DNA of 64,000 nt from Streptomyces rimosus. Its GTDB lineage: Bacteria > Actinomycetota > Actinomycetes > Streptomycetales > Streptomycetaceae. A model generated the notes under the pieces. The model made no database searches. It was given only the letters and a program-made list of their open reading frames with translations, and had not been told where the DNA came from. Location of the stretch: NCBI RefSeq assembly GCF_008704655.1, contig NZ_CP023688.1, positions 2,976,001-3,040,000 on the forward strand, in the 5' to 3' direction. Numbering within the stretch: the first letter of the stretch is position 1; each line of letters begins with the position of its first letter. A program made the position numbers and the translations under genes. This document shows positions 9,001-16,735 of this stretch, in pieces.

Positions 9001-10164
9001 GTCGCCGGAGCGGGCCAGGTCGGCCACGGTGCCGAGGAACGCGGTGCGCTCGGCCTCGTCCGCGCAGAGCGTGAAGACCTCCTCGAACTGGTCGATGACC
9101 AGCAGAGCGCGGGAGGCGTCGGACCGCCCGGCCAGCCAGGTGCGCAGGGCCAGATCGAGGGCGGCGGGGTCTTCGTCCATACGGCGACGGAGGGTGGCGG
9201 CTCGGGTGTCGGGGGGTTCGAGGGGGTTGGGGGCGGGGGGCTGGTCGGGGTGGTGCTCGGGGGCGGGGGTGGGCTGGGAGTCGGGGTCGGGCTGGGGGCC
9301 AGGGGCTGGCTGGGGGCCGGGCTGGGGCTCGGCCTGGGGACCAGGGTCAGGCTGAGGGCCAGGGACAGACTGGGGACCAAGGCCAGGCCGAGGACCAGAG
9401 CCAGGCCGAGGACCAGAGCCAAGCTGAGGGCCAGGATCGGGCTGAGGGCCAGGGCCGGGCTCGGGCTCAGGGACCGGAGTCCCGTCCTCCCCCACCGCCC
9501 CCACCGCCCTGCCCGCGTCCCCCGTCGCCGGGACCGTGTCGGCCTCCGTGCCCTCGCCGTGCCGCGGGTCCGGGCCCGTCACCAGGCGGGCCACCGCGGC
9601 CGCGAGGGCGGCGAGCGGCCGGGGGCCCGGGGTGAGCAGCGCCGGGTGCCAGTTCGGGCCGAGGTGGGGCAGCAGTCCGGCGCGCAGCAGGGAGGACTTG
9701 CCGCTGCCGGAGGCGCCGAAGACGACGGTCAGCGCGTGCTGTTCGACGCGGCCGGACAGCTCCTTGGTCAGCGTCGCGCGGCCGAAGTACTCGGCGGCGT
9801 TGGCCGCTTCGAAGGCGGCCAGCCCGGGATACGGGCAGCGCGCCGTGTCCGGCCCGCCCTCGCCGGCCCCGGCGGCGGCCCGCCACCGCGCCTCCCATTC
9901 GGCCCGGTCCCCGCCGCACGCCTGGGCGTAGGCCAGGACGACGTCCAGCGTCGCCAGCCGCTCGCCCTTGGCCGCCTCCGCCAGTGTGCTGGCCGAATAG
10001 TGTGCCGTCTTGGCGAGCGTGCGATAGCTCGGTGTCCCGGCCCGCTCCCGCAACTGCCGTAGTTCCCAGGCGAGCCGCTCCACCGGTCCGGCCTCCGGGT
10101 CCACCGGCCGTTCCGGCCGTCCCAGCCGGGGCTTGTTCTGCCCTGCCCCTGCTATGTACGCCAC
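6079..10164 (-). CDS. HTH-STAND NTPase-WD40 protein, membrane-anchored
   Basis: 1361 aa from GTG at 10164 (AGGA about 7 nt upstream; the frame stays open further upstream to 10455 but with non-protein-like sequence). Order: Xre-like helix-turn-helix (about residues 28-95), novel-STAND NTPase with Walker A GASGSGKSS (150-158), a 92-residue Pro/Gly/Gln-rich low-complexity insert (229-320), Walker B ALLVIDQFEE (353-362), STAND helical region, one membrane helix (about 662-682, LTATLGALLVLALIAAGLAF), then about 14 WD40 repeats (RLWD repeats, about 745-1355), enough for two seven-bladed propellers. STAND proteins are ATP-driven switches for signalling, cell death or defence; WD40 domains usually sense or scaffold. 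The HTH makes direct DNA binding possible but a cytoplasmic partner-binding role is equally likely. The trigger is unknown. Confidence 0.88.
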   Translation of the reverse strand: MAYIAGAGQNKPRLGRPERPVDPEAGPVERLAWELRQLRERAGTPSYRTLAKTAHYSASTLAEAAKGERLATLDVVLAYAQACGGDRAEWEARWRAAAGAGEGGPDTARCPYPGLAAFEAANAAEYFGRATLTKELSGRVEQHALTVVFGASGSGKSSLLRAGLLPHLGPNWHPALLTPGPRPLAALAAAVARLVTGPDPRHGEGTEADTVPATGDAGRAVGAVGEDGTPVPEPEPGPGPQPDPGPQLGSGPRPGSGPRPGLGPQSVPGPQPDPGPQAEPQPGPQPAPGPQPDPDSQPTPAPEHHPDQPPAPNPLEPPDTRAATLRRRMDEDPAALDLALRTWLAGRSDASRALLVIDQFEEVFTLCADEAERTAFLGTVADLARSGDRRIRIALGIRADFYARCFAHPGLVAVLRSAAQLPVGPPSRAELRDIIAEPAVRCGVQVDADLLETVLAEAAGQPGALPLVGHAMREAWHRRRDDTLRLADYRATGGMRGAVAQTAERMYDEAAPAQRKVMRAVFLRLTALGEGTEDTRRRLSRRELEGLADPHEIDGLLRKLADARLVVLADNTVEVAHEAVIRAWPRLRHWLDEDREALRTHRRLTAAAETWHELGRDAGALFRGAQLAGAQAWARMHGSALNALEEDFLRSATRADRRRGHRARWLTATLGALLVLALIAAGLAFQQQADAEAQRRIAVSRQYAAEAGELRREQPQAAALTALYGYRQAPTAEARGSLLSAYAAYRSNQFTGHTGVVNAVAYSPNGRTLATGSVDRTVKLWDTVTDRMLGTLIGHVGPVYALAFSPDGRILATAGDDGTVRLWDVQRRRLLGVLTGPVGRVMSLSFSHDGRTLASGSTGNAVRLWDVATRRPVADLAGHTGNVTAVAFSPDGKVLASAGEDRTVRLWDARTHRPLATLTGHLQPVYAIAFNRDGTTLASGGGDRTVRLWDVAERRAVGELTGTADRITALAWAPNRPTLAVASYDGIVRLWDVDSRNAREKFTARVDSASALSYAPDGSALAAPSDDDTGTVRLWRAAGAGPETVGGRQSAITSVAVSPDGRTIAAAGSGLTLWSADRPRPLRTLAAPHGLISGLVFSPKGDILASVHADRTIRLWNVRTGRLLATLRGHTNTVRQVAFSPDGSRLASVGDDRNLFLWDVAEQRRTAERKLAGSGSTVTYAPDGRTLAITENAGNQGTVRLRDAATLEETARFTGRSFLIFAAAFSRDGKTLATSGTDHDILLWDVPGRRQAGTLRGHASSVSSLAFSVDGTLASGGDDDTVRLWDVAARSTTAVLAGHTGGVLSLAFWPDGRALVSGSADGTLREWYVGVEEAARTICELSRKGHWARTARGVPSDWYCK
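9205..9480 (-). repeat. Pro/Gly/Gln-rich tandem degenerate repeat inside the STAND gene
   Basis: Codes for about 92 residues built from degenerate units such as GPQPDPGPQ, GSGPRPGSG and GPQPAPGPQ, located between Walker A and Walker B. On the + strand it appears as runs of GGGCTGGGG-type units. Such DNA is prone to slippage, so length polymorphism between strains is likely. Confidence 0.85.
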
Positions 10165-10213
10165 CTTCTTTCCTGCCCCGCGGCCGCCCCCACGGCCCGG
10201 TTCTCCATTGTCC

Positions 10214-10253
10214 GACTTGTTCGCCGATGGCGAGCCGCACTTTCGGACAAGTC
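10214..10253. promoter_or_regulatory. Candidate operator in the divergent STAND/Xre promoter region
   Basis: Inverted repeat GACTTGT (10214-10220) and ACAAGTC (10247-10253), separated by 26 nt, sits in the 281-nt gap between the divergent STAND gene and the double-HTH regulator. It could bind that regulator. Arms are short and no -10/-35 pair is convincing, so this is tentative. Confidence 0.3.
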
Positions 10254-10445
10254 CGCGGTGTCGCAAAGTCGTGGTCTCCGGTGCCGTCGGGTGGCAGCAC
10301 GGGGGTGGTGCGAGCACGCAGATCCTCACGCCGTGGCGCTCCCGGCGCGCCGGACACCCGCCCGTCGGCCGTAGCTTCCTACGACTTCGTGTCCTGTACC
10401 TCCGCACCATGGGTACGCCCCCGCCGACACCCCTACCGTGTGCCG

Positions 10446-11147
10446 GTGACCACACACCCCACCGGCGGCCGGCCGGGCCCGCCGTTCGACGCCGAGGCGG
10501 CGCGGCGGCTGCGCGAGGCGCTCGGCATGACGCCCGCGCACGTCGCGTACGGGATCTGGGCGGCGTACGGGATACGCGTCGCGCCGGACACCGTCACCGC
10601 CTGGGAGCGCGGCACGGCCTCCCCCTCCGGCGCCGAGCTGACCGCGCTGGCCGGTGCGCTGTGGTGCGCGCCGGGCGAACTGCTCGGCGCGCCGCGTACC
10701 CTGCGCGAACACCGCCTCGCCCGGGGCATGGCGGCGGACGACCTGGCCCTGCGCATCGGGGTGGATCCCGCCGCGTACGCGCGGATGGAGGCGGCCGGGA
10801 CCTGGACGGGCAGCGACCGGCAGACGGCCGAGCTGGCCGAGGCGCTGCGGCTGCCGTGCCGCGCGCTGATCGAGCTGACCGGCCGGGACGCGAAGCTGGC
10901 CGAGCTGCTGCGCGGCGCCGCGACCACGCGCTGGCAGGCGTATGTACGGCCGGTCGCCAAGATGGTTCCGCTGCCCAAACCCCGCCTACAGGCCGCTCTC
11001 CAGGGGCTGCACGGCGACTATCAGGGGTTGATGGCCGCCTCGCTGAACTGGGGCGGCGGCGGGAGTTCCGAGGAGTCGGGCCACGCGGGGCGGGCGTTCC
11101 TCGACGGCATCCTGGAGGCGTTCTGGGCCCGGACCGGAGGGGGGTGA
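10446..11147 (+). CDS. Double helix-turn-helix (Xre-type) regulator
   Basis: 233 aa from GTG at 10446 (start is the weakest point; the frame is open upstream). Two successive Xre-like domains are visible: about residues 14-70 (AHVAYGIWAAYGIRVAPDTV, TAWERG) and 75-130 (TLREHRLARGMAADDLALRI, AAYARMEAA). The C-terminal 100 residues are helical and of unknown role. It is divergent from the STAND gene and overlaps the following thioredoxin-fold gene region, so it likely regulates one or both. No effector domain is recognised. Confidence 0.85.
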   Translation: MTTHPTGGRPGPPFDAEAARRLREALGMTPAHVAYGIWAAYGIRVAPDTVTAWERGTASPSGAELTALAGALWCAPGELLGAPRTLREHRLARGMAADDLALRIGVDPAAYARMEAAGTWTGSDRQTAELAEALRLPCRALIELTGRDAKLAELLRGAATTRWQAYVRPVAKMVPLPKPRLQAALQGLHGDYQGLMAASLNWGGGGSSEESGHAGRAFLDGILEAFWARTGGG

Positions 11148-11152
11148 TCCCG

Positions 11153-11797
11153 GTGACCCCGAGTTTCGACGAACCCGACGGCCCCGCCAAGGCCGTGGAC
11201 TTCTGGTTCGATCCGGTCTGCCCGTACTCCTGGATCGCGGCGCGGTGGATACGGGAAGTCGCGCGGGTCCGCCCGGTCCGCGTCCGCCTGCGGCTGATGA
11301 GTCTCCAGGTGCTCAACGAGGGCCGGGAGGTCAACCCGGAGGACCCGGGCGGCGAGTGGGGCGACTATCTGTGGGCGCCGGTGCGGGCCTGCGCCGCGGT
11401 GGAACAGCGGTACGGGCACGCGGCCCTGGACCGCTTCTCCCTCGCCCTCTGCGTACGGCTGCACCACCGGGGCGAGTGGGACGGGATCGAGCGCGCGCTC
11501 GCGGACGTGGGGCTGCCGCGCGAGGTGGCCGGAGCGGCGTGGACCACGGAGTACGACGCGGTGATCCGGGCCTCGCACGCGCGCGCCGTCGCCCTGGTGG
11601 GCGAGGATGCCGGTACGCCGGTGGTCGCGGTGGACGGCGTGGCCTTCTTCGGGCCGGTGGTCTCCCCCGTACCCCTGGGCGAGACGGCGGGGCGGCTGTG
11701 GGACGGTGCCCTCAAGCTCGCTTCCGTGCCCGGCTTCCGCGAGCTGCGCCGGCCGGCGGACCCCGCACCGGACCTGGGACCCGAGCCGGTCTTCTGA
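11153..11797 (+). CDS. Rv2466c-family thioredoxin-fold protein (mycothiol-dependent reductase-like), CPYS active site
   Basis: 214 aa. The sequence follows the Mycobacterium tuberculosis Rv2466c family closely: FWFDPVCPYSW, WAPVRA, VGEDAGTPVVAVDGVAFFGP and the C-terminal GETAGRLWDGALKLASVPGF. That family is a DsbA-like oxidoreductase using mycothiol and reducing nitro-compounds or disulfides in the cytoplasm. The usual CPWC motif is CPYS here, leaving the N-terminal Cys but no resolving Cys, which would favour a monothiol, mycothiol-mixed-disulfide mechanism. GTG at 11153 is favoured by GGAGGGGGG about 8 nt upstream; GTG at 11144 overlapping the regulator's stop is the alternative. Translationally coupled to the double-HTH gene. 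Confidence 0.85.
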   Translation: MTPSFDEPDGPAKAVDFWFDPVCPYSWIAARWIREVARVRPVRVRLRLMSLQVLNEGREVNPEDPGGEWGDYLWAPVRACAAVEQRYGHAALDRFSLALCVRLHHRGEWDGIERALADVGLPREVAGAAWTTEYDAVIRASHARAVALVGEDAGTPVVAVDGVAFFGPVVSPVPLGETAGRLWDGALKLASVPGFRELRRPADPAPDLGPEPVF

Positions 11798-12059
11798 AGC
11801 CCCGGCCCGGGGCCGGCTCAGGGTTTTACGTCGGCCATAAGTCGGACGTCCGTCCCTCCACGGGATGACGGGCCGTTCGCGGGTGGGACTTCCGGCCGGT
11901 CCGGCTTTCGGCACTTCGGGCTGAGGTGCCGGGCACCCCGCACGATCAAGAATGGAACAGCACCGCACGTCCGGCTCCCGGGGCCTCCCCGGGAGCCGTG
12001 CGTCCGTCCGGGGCCCGGTGCCCCGCGCGTCCGTCCGTCCCCGTTCCAGGAGTTCCCCC

Positions 12060-12839
12060 GTGTCCCACGCGGCAGCCTTTCCCGCCCCCGCCCCCACCAC
12101 GGCCGTCGCCGCCCGTGCCACGGACCTGAGCAAGGTCTACGGGCAGGGGGAGACCCGTGTGGTCGCCCTGGACAACGTGTCCGTCGAGTTCGGCCGGGCC
12201 CGCTTCACCGCGATCATGGGCCCGTCCGGCTCCGGCAAGTCCACCCTCATGCACTGCATGGCCGGGCTGGACTCCATATCCTCCGGCTCCGCCCTGATCG
12301 GCGACACCGAACTGAACGGGCTGAACGACAAGCACCTGACCCGGCTGCGCCGCGACAAGGTCGGCTTCATCTTCCAGGCGTTCAACCTGCTGCCCACCCT
12401 GACCGCGCTGGAGAACATCACCCTGCCGATGGACATCGCGGGCCGCAAGCCCGACCGGCAGTGGCTGGAGAAGGTCATCCAGACCGTCGGCCTGTCCGGA
12501 CGCCTCAAGCACCGTCCCAGCCAGCTCTCCGGCGGCCAGCAGCAGCGCGTCGCGGTGGCCCGCGCGCTGGCCTCCCAGCCCGAGATCATCTTCGCGGACG
12601 AGCCCACCGGCAACCTCGACTCCCGCTCCGGCGCCGAAGTCCTGGGCTTCCTGCGCGAATCGGTGCAGGCCATGGGCCAGACCATCGTCATGGTCACCCA
12701 CGACCCGGTGGCCGCCGCCCACGCCGACCGCGTCGTCTTCCTCGCCGACGGACGCATCGTCGAGGAGCTGTACGAGCCGACCGCCGACGCCGTCCTGGAC
12801 CGGATGCGGCTGTTCGACGCCAAGAACCGTACGAGCTGA
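12060..12839 (+). CDS. ABC transporter ATPase, MacB/LolD type
   Basis: 259 aa. GTG at 12060 has AGGAG about 9 nt upstream. Walker A GPSGSGKST, Q-loop FIFQAFNLLPTLTALEN, signature LSGGQQQR, Walker B IIFADEPTGNLD and switch His in MVTHD are all intact. The FNLLPTL and PTGNLDS motifs are typical of ATPases that power FtsX-type mechanotransmission permeases. The permease follows 37 nt downstream and is its partner. Likely function is export or extraction of an envelope lipid, peptide or drug from the membrane. Confidence 0.93.
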   Translation: MSHAAAFPAPAPTTAVAARATDLSKVYGQGETRVVALDNVSVEFGRARFTAIMGPSGSGKSTLMHCMAGLDSISSGSALIGDTELNGLNDKHLTRLRRDKVGFIFQAFNLLPTLTALENITLPMDIAGRKPDRQWLEKVIQTVGLSGRLKHRPSQLSGGQQQRVAVARALASQPEIIFADEPTGNLDSRSGAEVLGFLRESVQAMGQTIVMVTHDPVAAAHADRVVFLADGRIVEELYEPTADAVLDRMRLFDAKNRTS

Positions 12840-12876
12840 CGCCCGCCGCCCCCACCCCAGGACTGACACCACCACC

Positions 12877-15480
12877 ATGTTCCGAACCGCCCTGCGCAAC
12901 GTCTTCGCGCACAAAGCCCGCCTGATGATGACCGCCCTCGCGGTCCTCCTCGGCGTCGCCTTCGTCTCCGGCACGCTCGTCTTCAGCGACTCGGTCGGCC
13001 AGGCCGTCAAGAACGCCTCGGCCAAGAGCTTCAAGGACGTGGCCGTCTCCGTCCAGGCGGGCTCGTCGGAAGGCGGCCCCGAGCCGGAGGACGCCGACGG
13101 CCGCCGCGTCAGCGCCCTCGACGACAAGGTGGCGGGCCGTATCCGCGCGCTGCCCGGCGTGGCCGCCGTACACGCCAACGTCAGCGGCCGGGCCACCGTC
13201 GCCGACAAGGACAACCAGCCGATCGGCACGGAGTGGCAGAACCACGCCACCAACTACCAGCCGGGCGCGGACGGCAAGGACGGCCGCTACCCGCTCGTCC
13301 AGGGCCGCGGCCCCGCCTCGGCCGGTGAGATCGCGCTGGACGAGGGCACCGCCAAGAAGGGCGGGCTGAAGGTCGGCGACACCGTGCGCTTCGCCACCGA
13401 CGGACCGGCCCTGCACAAGAAGCTGGTCGGCATCGTCCACTCCGAGGACCCGAAGATCACCGCGGGCGGCAGCCTGGCGCTGTTCGACACCGCCACCGCG
13501 CAGAAGCTGTTCACGCACCCCGGCACGTACGACGAGCTGGTGGTGTCCTCGAAGCCCGGTACCGACGAGGCGGCGCTGACCGACGCGGTCAAGAAGGTGC
13601 TGCCGAAGGACCGCGCCGAGGCGACCAGCGGCACCGCGCTGGCGGCCGAGCAGGCCAAGATGGTCGAGCGGAGCAACAGCGCGCTGAGCAAGACACTGCT
13701 GGTCTTCGCGGGCATCGCCCTGTTCGTCGGCATCTTCATCATCGCCAACACCTTCACCATGCTCATCTCCCAGCGCAGCCGCGAAATCGCGCTGATGCGG
13801 GCGATCGGCGCCTCCCGCCGCCAGGTGGTCCGCTCGGTGCAGGTCGAGGCGGCCCTGCTCGGGCTGGTCTCCTCCGTCGTCGGCTTCGCGCTGGGCACCG
13901 GCATCGCGGTCGCCATGCGCGCGGTGCTCGACGCCAACGGCGCCGGATTCCCCGACGGCCCGCTGGTGATCAGCCCGACCGCGGTGCTCTCCGCGCTCGG
14001 CGTGGGGGTGCTGGTGACCGTGCTCGCCGCCTGGCTGCCGTCCCGCAGGGCCGCGAGGATCGCCCCGGTCGAGGCGCTGAGCACGGTGGACGCGGCCCCC
14101 GCGCTACGCGGCCTGGTCGTGCGCAACACCATCGGCGCGATCGTCACCGCCCTCGGCGTCGCGATCATGCTGTACGTCTCCACCCTCACCAAGAGCGACG
14201 ACAGCACCCTGATGACCGCCATGGCCGGCTCGGTGCTGACCCTGACCGGCGTCATCATCCTCTCCCCGCTGCTGTCGCGGCCGCTGGTCGCGCTGGCCGG
14301 CCGGGTCACCACGCGGATCTTCGGCATCAGCGGCAAGCTGGCCAAGGAGAACGCGCTGCGCAACCCGCGCCGTACCGCCGCCACCGCCTCGGCCCTGATG
14401 ATCGGTCTCACGCTGATCACCGGCATGACGGTCGCCGGCCTCTCGACGCAGCGGGCCGCCGACGAGATGTCCGCCAAGGGCCTGACCGCCGACTACCAGG
14501 TCAGCACCTCCAACTTCCGCGGCCTGGACCCGAAGCTGACGCAGCGGGCCGCGGCCCTGTCCGGCGTCGAGGCGGCGGTGCCGCTGCGCCAGACCGTCTT
14601 CGACGTGGCGGCGGACGGCGCGTTCGGGATGCTCACCGGCACCGACCTCGACCGGATCGGCAAGGTCACCGACCTGAAGTTCCGGAGCGGTTCCCTGAAG
14701 GCCGTACGGGACGGCGGCGGGATCGCGGTCTCCGCGAGCCGGGCGAAGGAGAAGGGCTGGAAGACGGGCGACACCCTCCAGGCCACCTTCCCCACCGATG
14801 CCCGGGGCGACGAGCAGAAGCGGAAGAACCAGAAGAAGACGCCGCTGAAGATCGCCGGCATCTACGAGGACAACCAGGTCGTGGGCGAGTCGCTGGCCTC
14901 CACCCGGCTCGTCGACCCGCATCTGAAGCCCCTCAAGGACGACAAGGTCCTGATCAAGACCGCGAACGGCCCCGAGGCGGGGCTCGCGAAGGACATCCGC
15001 AAGGCCCTCGGCGACAGCCCGCTGCTGAAGGTCCAGGACCGCGACGGGCTGCGCAAGGAGAACGCCGGCCAGATCGACACGGTGCTGAACATGGTCTACG
15101 GACTGCTCGGCATGGCCGTGATCATCGCGGTGGTCGGTGTGGTCAACACCCTGGCCATGTCCGTCTTCGAACGCACCCGGGAGATCGGCATGCTGCGCGC
15201 GGTCGGCCTCGCCCGCAGCGGCATCAAGCAGATGGTCCGCCTCGAATCCGTGGTCATCTCGCTGTTCGGCGCGATCCTCGGCATCGGCGTGGGCGTCTTC
15301 CTGGCCTGGGCCGGCGGCAGCATGGCGGCCGGCGCGATGCCGACGTACGAGATGGTCCTCCCCTGGGACCGCCTCGGCGCCTTCCTGGCCATCGCCCTGG
15401 TCGTCGGCATCCTCGCCGCCGCCTGGCCGGCCCGGCGCGCCGCCCGCCTCAACATGCTGGAGTCCATCGGCTCCGAGTGA
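12877..15480 (+). CDS. FtsX/MacB-type ABC permease with duplicated FtsX domains
   Basis: 867 aa. An N-terminal membrane helix (ARLMMTALAVLLGVAFVSG) is followed by a large extracytoplasmic domain, an FtsX domain with three helices near residues 270-400 (MLISQRSREIALMRAIGASR), another extracytoplasmic domain and a second FtsX domain at the C-terminus (FERTREIGMLRAVGLAR). The REIxxMRAxGxxR coupling motif occurs in both copies. This is the long, two-FtsX-unit architecture common in actinobacteria. It forms the membrane part of the exporter with the preceding ATPase. Followed by a strong hairpin at 15504-15543. Confidence 0.92.
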   Translation: MFRTALRNVFAHKARLMMTALAVLLGVAFVSGTLVFSDSVGQAVKNASAKSFKDVAVSVQAGSSEGGPEPEDADGRRVSALDDKVAGRIRALPGVAAVHANVSGRATVADKDNQPIGTEWQNHATNYQPGADGKDGRYPLVQGRGPASAGEIALDEGTAKKGGLKVGDTVRFATDGPALHKKLVGIVHSEDPKITAGGSLALFDTATAQKLFTHPGTYDELVVSSKPGTDEAALTDAVKKVLPKDRAEATSGTALAAEQAKMVERSNSALSKTLLVFAGIALFVGIFIIANTFTMLISQRSREIALMRAIGASRRQVVRSVQVEAALLGLVSSVVGFALGTGIAVAMRAVLDANGAGFPDGPLVISPTAVLSALGVGVLVTVLAAWLPSRRAARIAPVEALSTVDAAPALRGLVVRNTIGAIVTALGVAIMLYVSTLTKSDDSTLMTAMAGSVLTLTGVIILSPLLSRPLVALAGRVTTRIFGISGKLAKENALRNPRRTAATASALMIGLTLITGMTVAGLSTQRAADEMSAKGLTADYQVSTSNFRGLDPKLTQRAAALSGVEAAVPLRQTVFDVAADGAFGMLTGTDLDRIGKVTDLKFRSGSLKAVRDGGGIAVSASRAKEKGWKTGDTLQATFPTDARGDEQKRKNQKKTPLKIAGIYEDNQVVGESLASTRLVDPHLKPLKDDKVLIKTANGPEAGLAKDIRKALGDSPLLKVQDRDGLRKENAGQIDTVLNMVYGLLGMAVIIAVVGVVNTLAMSVFERTREIGMLRAVGLARSGIKQMVRLESVVISLFGAILGIGVGVFLAWAGGSMAAGAMPTYEMVLPWDRLGAFLAIALVVGILAAAWPARRAARLNMLESIGSE

Positions 15481-15503
15481 CCGCCCCGAGGTGGCCCCGC
15501 TCC

Positions 15504-15543
15504 CGCCCGTCCCGTCCCCTCTCCCCCGGGGACGGGGCGGGCG
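15504..15543 (+). terminator. GC-rich hairpin downstream of the FtsX permease
   Basis: 16-bp stem with one G-U pair: arms 15504-15519 and 15528-15543, loop 8 nt, followed by TCTTCTC. Placed 24 nt after the permease stop, it probably ends the exporter transcript. Confidence 0.65.
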
Positions 15544-15604
15544 TCTTCTCGTACCCGGGGCCGGTACCGGGGTTGGCCCGCCGCGAAAGGGCAACCCGCC
15601 CTCC

Positions 15605-16585
15605 ATGGCTGCCGAACACTCCACCGAGAAGCCCACCACGTTGATCGCCCACTCCTGGTGGGACGTACTGCGGCGCACGGGCAAGGAGTTCCTCGACGAT
15701 GAATTGCCGGACCGGGCCGCGGCGCTCACGTATTACGGGGTGCTCTCGCTCTTTCCGGCGCTGTTGCTGCTCGTCTCGACGCTCGGCGTGATCGGGCAGT
15801 CGGCGACCGACGCGATCCTGAAAAACCTGCAGCAGATCACGCCGGGGGCCGCGCGGGACATCGTGAGCGAGGCGGTGCGGCAACTGCGGGACGGGCCCGG
15901 TACGGGCAGCGTGCTGGCCGTGCTCGGCCTGCTGGGCGCCCTGTGGTCGGCCTCCGGCTACATCGCCGCCTTCATCCGTACCGCCAACGCCGTCTACGAC
16001 CTGCCCGAGGGGCGGCCGGCGTGGAAGACGCTGCCGCTGCGGCTGGGCGTGACGGTCCTGCTGATGGTGCTGCTCGCCGCCAGCGCGGTGATCGTGGTCT
16101 TCACCGGCACGCTGGCCCGGCAGGCGGGCCGCGGCCTGGGCATCGGGGACACCGGGCTCGCGGTCTGGTCGGTCGCCAAGTGGCCCGTGCTGGTCCTGCT
16201 CGTGGTCCTGATGATCACCATCCTGTACCGGGCCACACCCAACGTGCGCAGCCCGGGTCTGCGCTGGCTGACCCCCGGCAGCTTCCTGGCCGTCGTGCTG
16301 TGGCTGGCCGCCTCGGCGGGCTTCGCCCTGTATGTGGCCAACTTCGGCTCGTACAACAAGACGTACGGCACCCTGGCGGGCGTCATCGTCTTCCTCGTCT
16401 GGCTGTGGCTGTCGAACCTGGCGGTCCTGCTGGGCCTGGAGTTCGACGCCGAGCTGGCCCGGCAGCGGGCGATCGCCGAGGGGCACCCGGGCGAGGAGCC
16501 GTACGTGGAGCCGCGCGACACCCGCACCTGGCCGTCCCGCCTGCGCAGGCGGCGCGAACGGCGCGAGCCGGCCACCGACCGCTGA
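15605..16585 (+). CDS. YihY/BrkB-family inner-membrane protein
   Basis: 326 aa, ATG at 15605. About six membrane helices, with the family hallmark near the N-terminus: RAAALTYYGVLSLFPALLLL. Further conserved features are LWSASGYIAAFIRTANAVYDLPEGRPAWK and, near the end, GTLAGVIVFLVWLWLSNLAVLLGLEFDAEL. The C-terminal tail is basic and cytoplasmic (RRRRERRE). The family was once misannotated as RNase BN; its biochemical role is uncertain. No operon partner is evident. Confidence 0.9.
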   Translation: MAAEHSTEKPTTLIAHSWWDVLRRTGKEFLDDELPDRAAALTYYGVLSLFPALLLLVSTLGVIGQSATDAILKNLQQITPGAARDIVSEAVRQLRDGPGTGSVLAVLGLLGALWSASGYIAAFIRTANAVYDLPEGRPAWKTLPLRLGVTVLLMVLLAASAVIVVFTGTLARQAGRGLGIGDTGLAVWSVAKWPVLVLLVVLMITILYRATPNVRSPGLRWLTPGSFLAVVLWLAASAGFALYVANFGSYNKTYGTLAGVIVFLVWLWLSNLAVLLGLEFDAELARQRAIAEGHPGEEPYVEPRDTRTWPSRLRRRRERREPATDR

Positions 16586-16735
16586 GCGCCGGACCGCATC
16601 AAGCCGGACCACCAAGCCGGACTGCACCAAGAGAGTGAGCGTCTGCACGACCGGCGTCCAGGGCGGGTACCCCTCGGGAGCCCCACCCACGGCGCGGACC
16701 CGAGCGCCTTCGAGTGCCGAAGGAAAGCGAGAGCA

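Noticed and set aside
6049..10062. 1337-aa plus-strand ORF opposite the STAND gene
   Set aside because: The minus-strand frame shows Walker motifs and 14 WD40 repeats; the plus-strand product is Arg/Gly/Val-rich without domains.
11843..11852. CGGACGTCCG palindrome between the Rv2466c-like gene and the exporter
   Set aside because: Ten bases in very GC-rich DNA; no promoter hexamers or second copy support a regulatory role.
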